From Hyphomicrobium sp. (GTDB taxonomy: Bacteria; Pseudomonadota; Alphaproteobacteria; Rhizobiales; Hyphomicrobiaceae), in assembly GCA_003987725.1 (NCBI GenBank), contig RXJH01000012.1, forward strand, positions 1 to 43,188: 43,188 nucleotides of DNA. The letters run 5' to 3'. Below the pieces are notes generated by a model. It saw only the letters and a list, made by a program, of their open reading frames with translations, searched no databases and was not told the DNA's origin. The translations under genes and the position numbers were made by a program. Position 1 is the stretch's first letter; every line of letters begins with the position of its first letter. This document shows, one piece after another, positions 43,053-43,188 of this stretch.

Positions 43053-43188
43053 CAGTGCTCCTTTAGCTGTTGATCCGATGTAGAAGTCGCACCCGACGCC
43101 TCGGTACATCAAAAGGCGAGCTTTTCCATTCGCGCTGTCGCGGACGCCGTGGCGCAAAATGATCCCGATACACGCTCAGCTTTTGCTA

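Noticed and set aside
1-43188. CRISPR arrays, tRNA or rRNA genes, complete insertion sequences
   Set aside because: No regularly spaced repeats, cloverleaf-like segments, rRNA signatures, transposase or integrase genes were seen on either strand.

Overview
The window looks like accessory DNA from an alphaproteobacterium, probably of the order Hyphomicrobiales. This is inferred from the moderately high GC, the gene style (ExbB with a long signal-bearing N-terminus, CadR/PbrR-type MerR regulators, czc-type loci) and the mixture of metal, iron and defence cargo. No rRNA, tRNA or CRISPR array was seen. Several gene remnants, one frameshifted gene and a ribbon-helix-helix gene at the right edge suggest a genomic island or plasmid-like region.

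Layout. (1) 0.4-4.1 kb: a MerR-type metal sensor, an atypical ZIP permease and a CPC-type Zn/Cd/Pb P-type ATPase. Each transport gene is preceded by a MerR-type promoter with the inverted repeat CTCTAG-N3-CTAGAG in a 19-bp spacer. (2) 4.1-8.4 kb, minus strand: a flavin-dependent halogenase coupled to an MFS transporter, an orphan XRE regulator and a small secreted protein. (3) 8.6-22.3 kb: two back-to-back heavy-metal RND efflux loci. The minus-strand locus is czcB-czcA-TPR and the plus-strand locus is czcC-czcB-czcA. Small exported proteins surround them and share conserved C-terminal tails. (4) 22.3-29.2 kb: an iron-uptake block with a TonB-dependent siderophore receptor, a PKHD-type Fe(II)/2OG hydroxylase and an FMN-dependent hydroxy-acid dehydrogenase, divergent from exbB-exbD-tonB. 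(5) 29.4-34.6 kb: a second metal block with a small exported protein, a His-rich periplasmic protein, a frameshifted SPC-type (P1B-4) ATPase, a small His-rich gene under a MerR-type promoter and a second MerR regulator.

(6) 34.9-43.1 kb is a defence island. A short prokaryotic Argonaute (484 aa, no catalytic tetrad visible) overlaps by four bases a gene for a DUF4365 nuclease fused to an APAZ-like region, which is the SPARDA architecture. Next to it are an AbiE type IV toxin-antitoxin pair with a clear promoter and palindrome, a 55-nt near-perfect hairpin, and a two-gene operon that couples a GIY-YIG-like nuclease with a double zinc-cluster HNH-like protein. I know no named system that matches this last pair, and it is the best candidate here for something undescribed.

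How it fits together: blocks 1, 3 and 5 form a layered Zn/Cd/Pb/Co/Cu-type resistance set, with inner-membrane ATPases delivering to the periplasm and RND pumps clearing the periplasm. Block 4 supplies iron uptake together with its energising complex. Block 6 protects the element or host against plasmids and phages. All functions are inferred from sequence motifs read by eye; no database search was run.
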